From Pelargonium tetragonum (Eukaryota; Streptophyta; Magnoliopsida; Geraniales; Geraniaceae), in the NCBI GenBank assembly GCA_036897445.1, contig JAYMTL010000027.1, forward strand, positions 1 through 64,000: a stretch of 64,000 bases of DNA, given 5' to 3'. A program made the position numbers and the translations under genes. Below the pieces are notes generated by a model. The model worked only from the letters and a program-made list of their open reading frames with translations, was not told the origin of the DNA and made no database searches. This document shows, in pieces, positions 63,466 to 64,000 of the stretch (within the stretch, counting starts at the first letter, position 1; the number at the start of each line of letters is the position of its first letter).

Positions 63466-63532
63466 ATAAGCTCAAGTAGGGTTTGAACCTATTGCATCCA
63501 AGTTTCAAAGACTCGCCCTACCTCTTTTGCTC
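63466..63532 (-). tRNA. tRNA-Gln(UUG)-like sequence, incomplete
   Basis: Read on the minus strand, an anticodon arm CGAGT-CTTTGAA-ACTTG forms five pairs (one G-T), with U33 and anticodon TTG (63506-63508). Upstream is a D-arm-like AGC...GAGGTA...GGGC. Downstream is a T-arm with four pairs around GTTCAAAC. The spacing of the three arms is close to a normal tRNA. However, the 5' acceptor strand that should match the 3' strand TTGAGCT is absent, and the D-stem has a mismatch. It could be a decayed or edited tRNA gene, or a coincidence. Confidence 0.18.
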
Positions 63533-64000
63533 TTTTGGTGAAAACCTTTTACTGTACGAGGGTGCTGCTTACAGTGAAGTGTAGTAGAGACAATACCTCA
63601 CACTCCATATAGGAGTTTTGGGAGTTTCTAATAACTCTCAAATAAAGAATCTTAAATCTCATAGACCTCCTGCAAGTGCCTATACCTTATAAATGTACTT
63701 GAAATCTAAGATCTACATTTAAGGCGCCTTAGACCTAAAAACTTAGGAAACCCTCTTAATACATTGTATTTATATACAAATACTAAAAATTCATTCGTAA
63801 ACAGCTAAAGTTTATAAAAATTCTTGCTCATCCAAGATGTTGGAGTGCTCGGTGTAAGGTGCCTTTTTTTCTATATCCCATTCGTTTTTCTTGGGTTCTT
63901 ATTCGAGGATACCCTTTAGGGCTTTGAAGAATATCTTGTGGGACATAACAGTAGGGTAACTGCCTTATATTGATAAGGTGCCCCGGGAACGCTACATTTT

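Larger units (their letters stand above)
1..64000. repeat. Dispersed short palindromes, RGG-N(1-3)-CCY type, throughout
   Basis: A purine run ending in GG, one to three central bases, then CC and a pyrimidine run recurs roughly every 70-120 bases in the stretches I mapped. GGAATCC starts at 3771, 5416, 11092, 14211, 19067, 24881, 28635, 30166, 33275, 38005, 41195, 43255, 53201, 56005, 56711, 59641 and 61005. GGATTCC starts at 18980, 21021, 21045, 22240, 26173, 29090, 35298, 35878, 55621, 55779 and 57944. Composition predicts about two of each. GGATCC, GGAGCTCC, GGGCCC and GGGGCGCCCC variants are also common. Arms are 3-7 bp and flanks differ between copies, so only the symmetry is shared. The role is unknown. 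Small hairpins of this sort are known from non-coding DNA of some expanded organellar genomes. Confidence 0.75.
61161..64000. other. Non-coding, hairpin-bearing DNA to the window end
   Basis: No gene was recognised. It contains the 42-bp tandem duplication at 62710-62793 and, on the minus strand, the weak tRNA-like stretch 63466-63532. Dispersed palindromes are somewhat fewer at 61.3-62.3 kb than elsewhere. Confidence 0.5.

Noticed and set aside
1-64000. CRISPR array, insertion sequence, retroelement or virus-like element
   Set aside because: No regularly spaced long repeats, no terminal repeats with a transposase-like frame, no reverse-transcriptase, integrase or capsid motifs were seen.

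Overview
I recognise no known gene in these 64 kb. The DNA is AT-rich (about 34-36% GC in hand-counted lines, local range about 28-52%). No frame on either strand carries a long protein: the longest conventional ORF is 119 codons. The number of ORFs of 60 codons or more (a few tens) is about what base composition alone gives; my rough estimate is 25-45. I found no intact tRNA, rRNA gene, CRISPR array, insertion sequence or bacterial-type operon signal.

The sequence is not featureless. Its dominant feature is a short palindromic motif scattered through the whole window: a purine run, GG, one to three central bases, CC, a pyrimidine run. GGAATCC, GGATTCC, GGATCC, GGAGCTCC and AAAGGGCCCCTTT are examples. 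By eye I find 17 copies of GGAATCC and 11 of GGATTCC, where composition predicts about two of each. Longer hairpins are superimposed: a 13-bp stem at 1089-1121, a 17-bp perfect inverted repeat at 61104-61160, and 10-15 nt palindromes elsewhere. One 42-bp perfect tandem duplication lies at 62710-62793.

A few hundred-base islands have fewer of these palindromes and a different texture: about 10.86-11.34, 11.9-12.2, 17.04-17.4, 26.55-27.1, 32.5-33.1, 42.5-42.7 and 43.55-44.1 kb. Several hold short open frames on the + strand with protein-like bias, either a hydrophobic run followed by a Lys-rich end or a Pro/Ala/Thr/Lys-rich peptide. The best are 10868-10984, 17065-17175 and 43572-43730. Next to the first, 10985-11330 is GC-richer and open in several frames. 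All are low-confidence calls.

Origin is an inference. AT-rich, gene-poor DNA full of small variable hairpins fits an expanded organellar genome. The non-coding mitochondrial DNA of dinoflagellates, described as large, almost gene-free and rich in inverted repeats, is the closest type I know. Expanded green-algal plastid or mitochondrial spacers, or nuclear intergenic DNA, cannot be excluded, because no anchor gene is present. Layout: hairpin-rich non-coding DNA with small hairpin-poor islands, and no sign that any set of genes works together.
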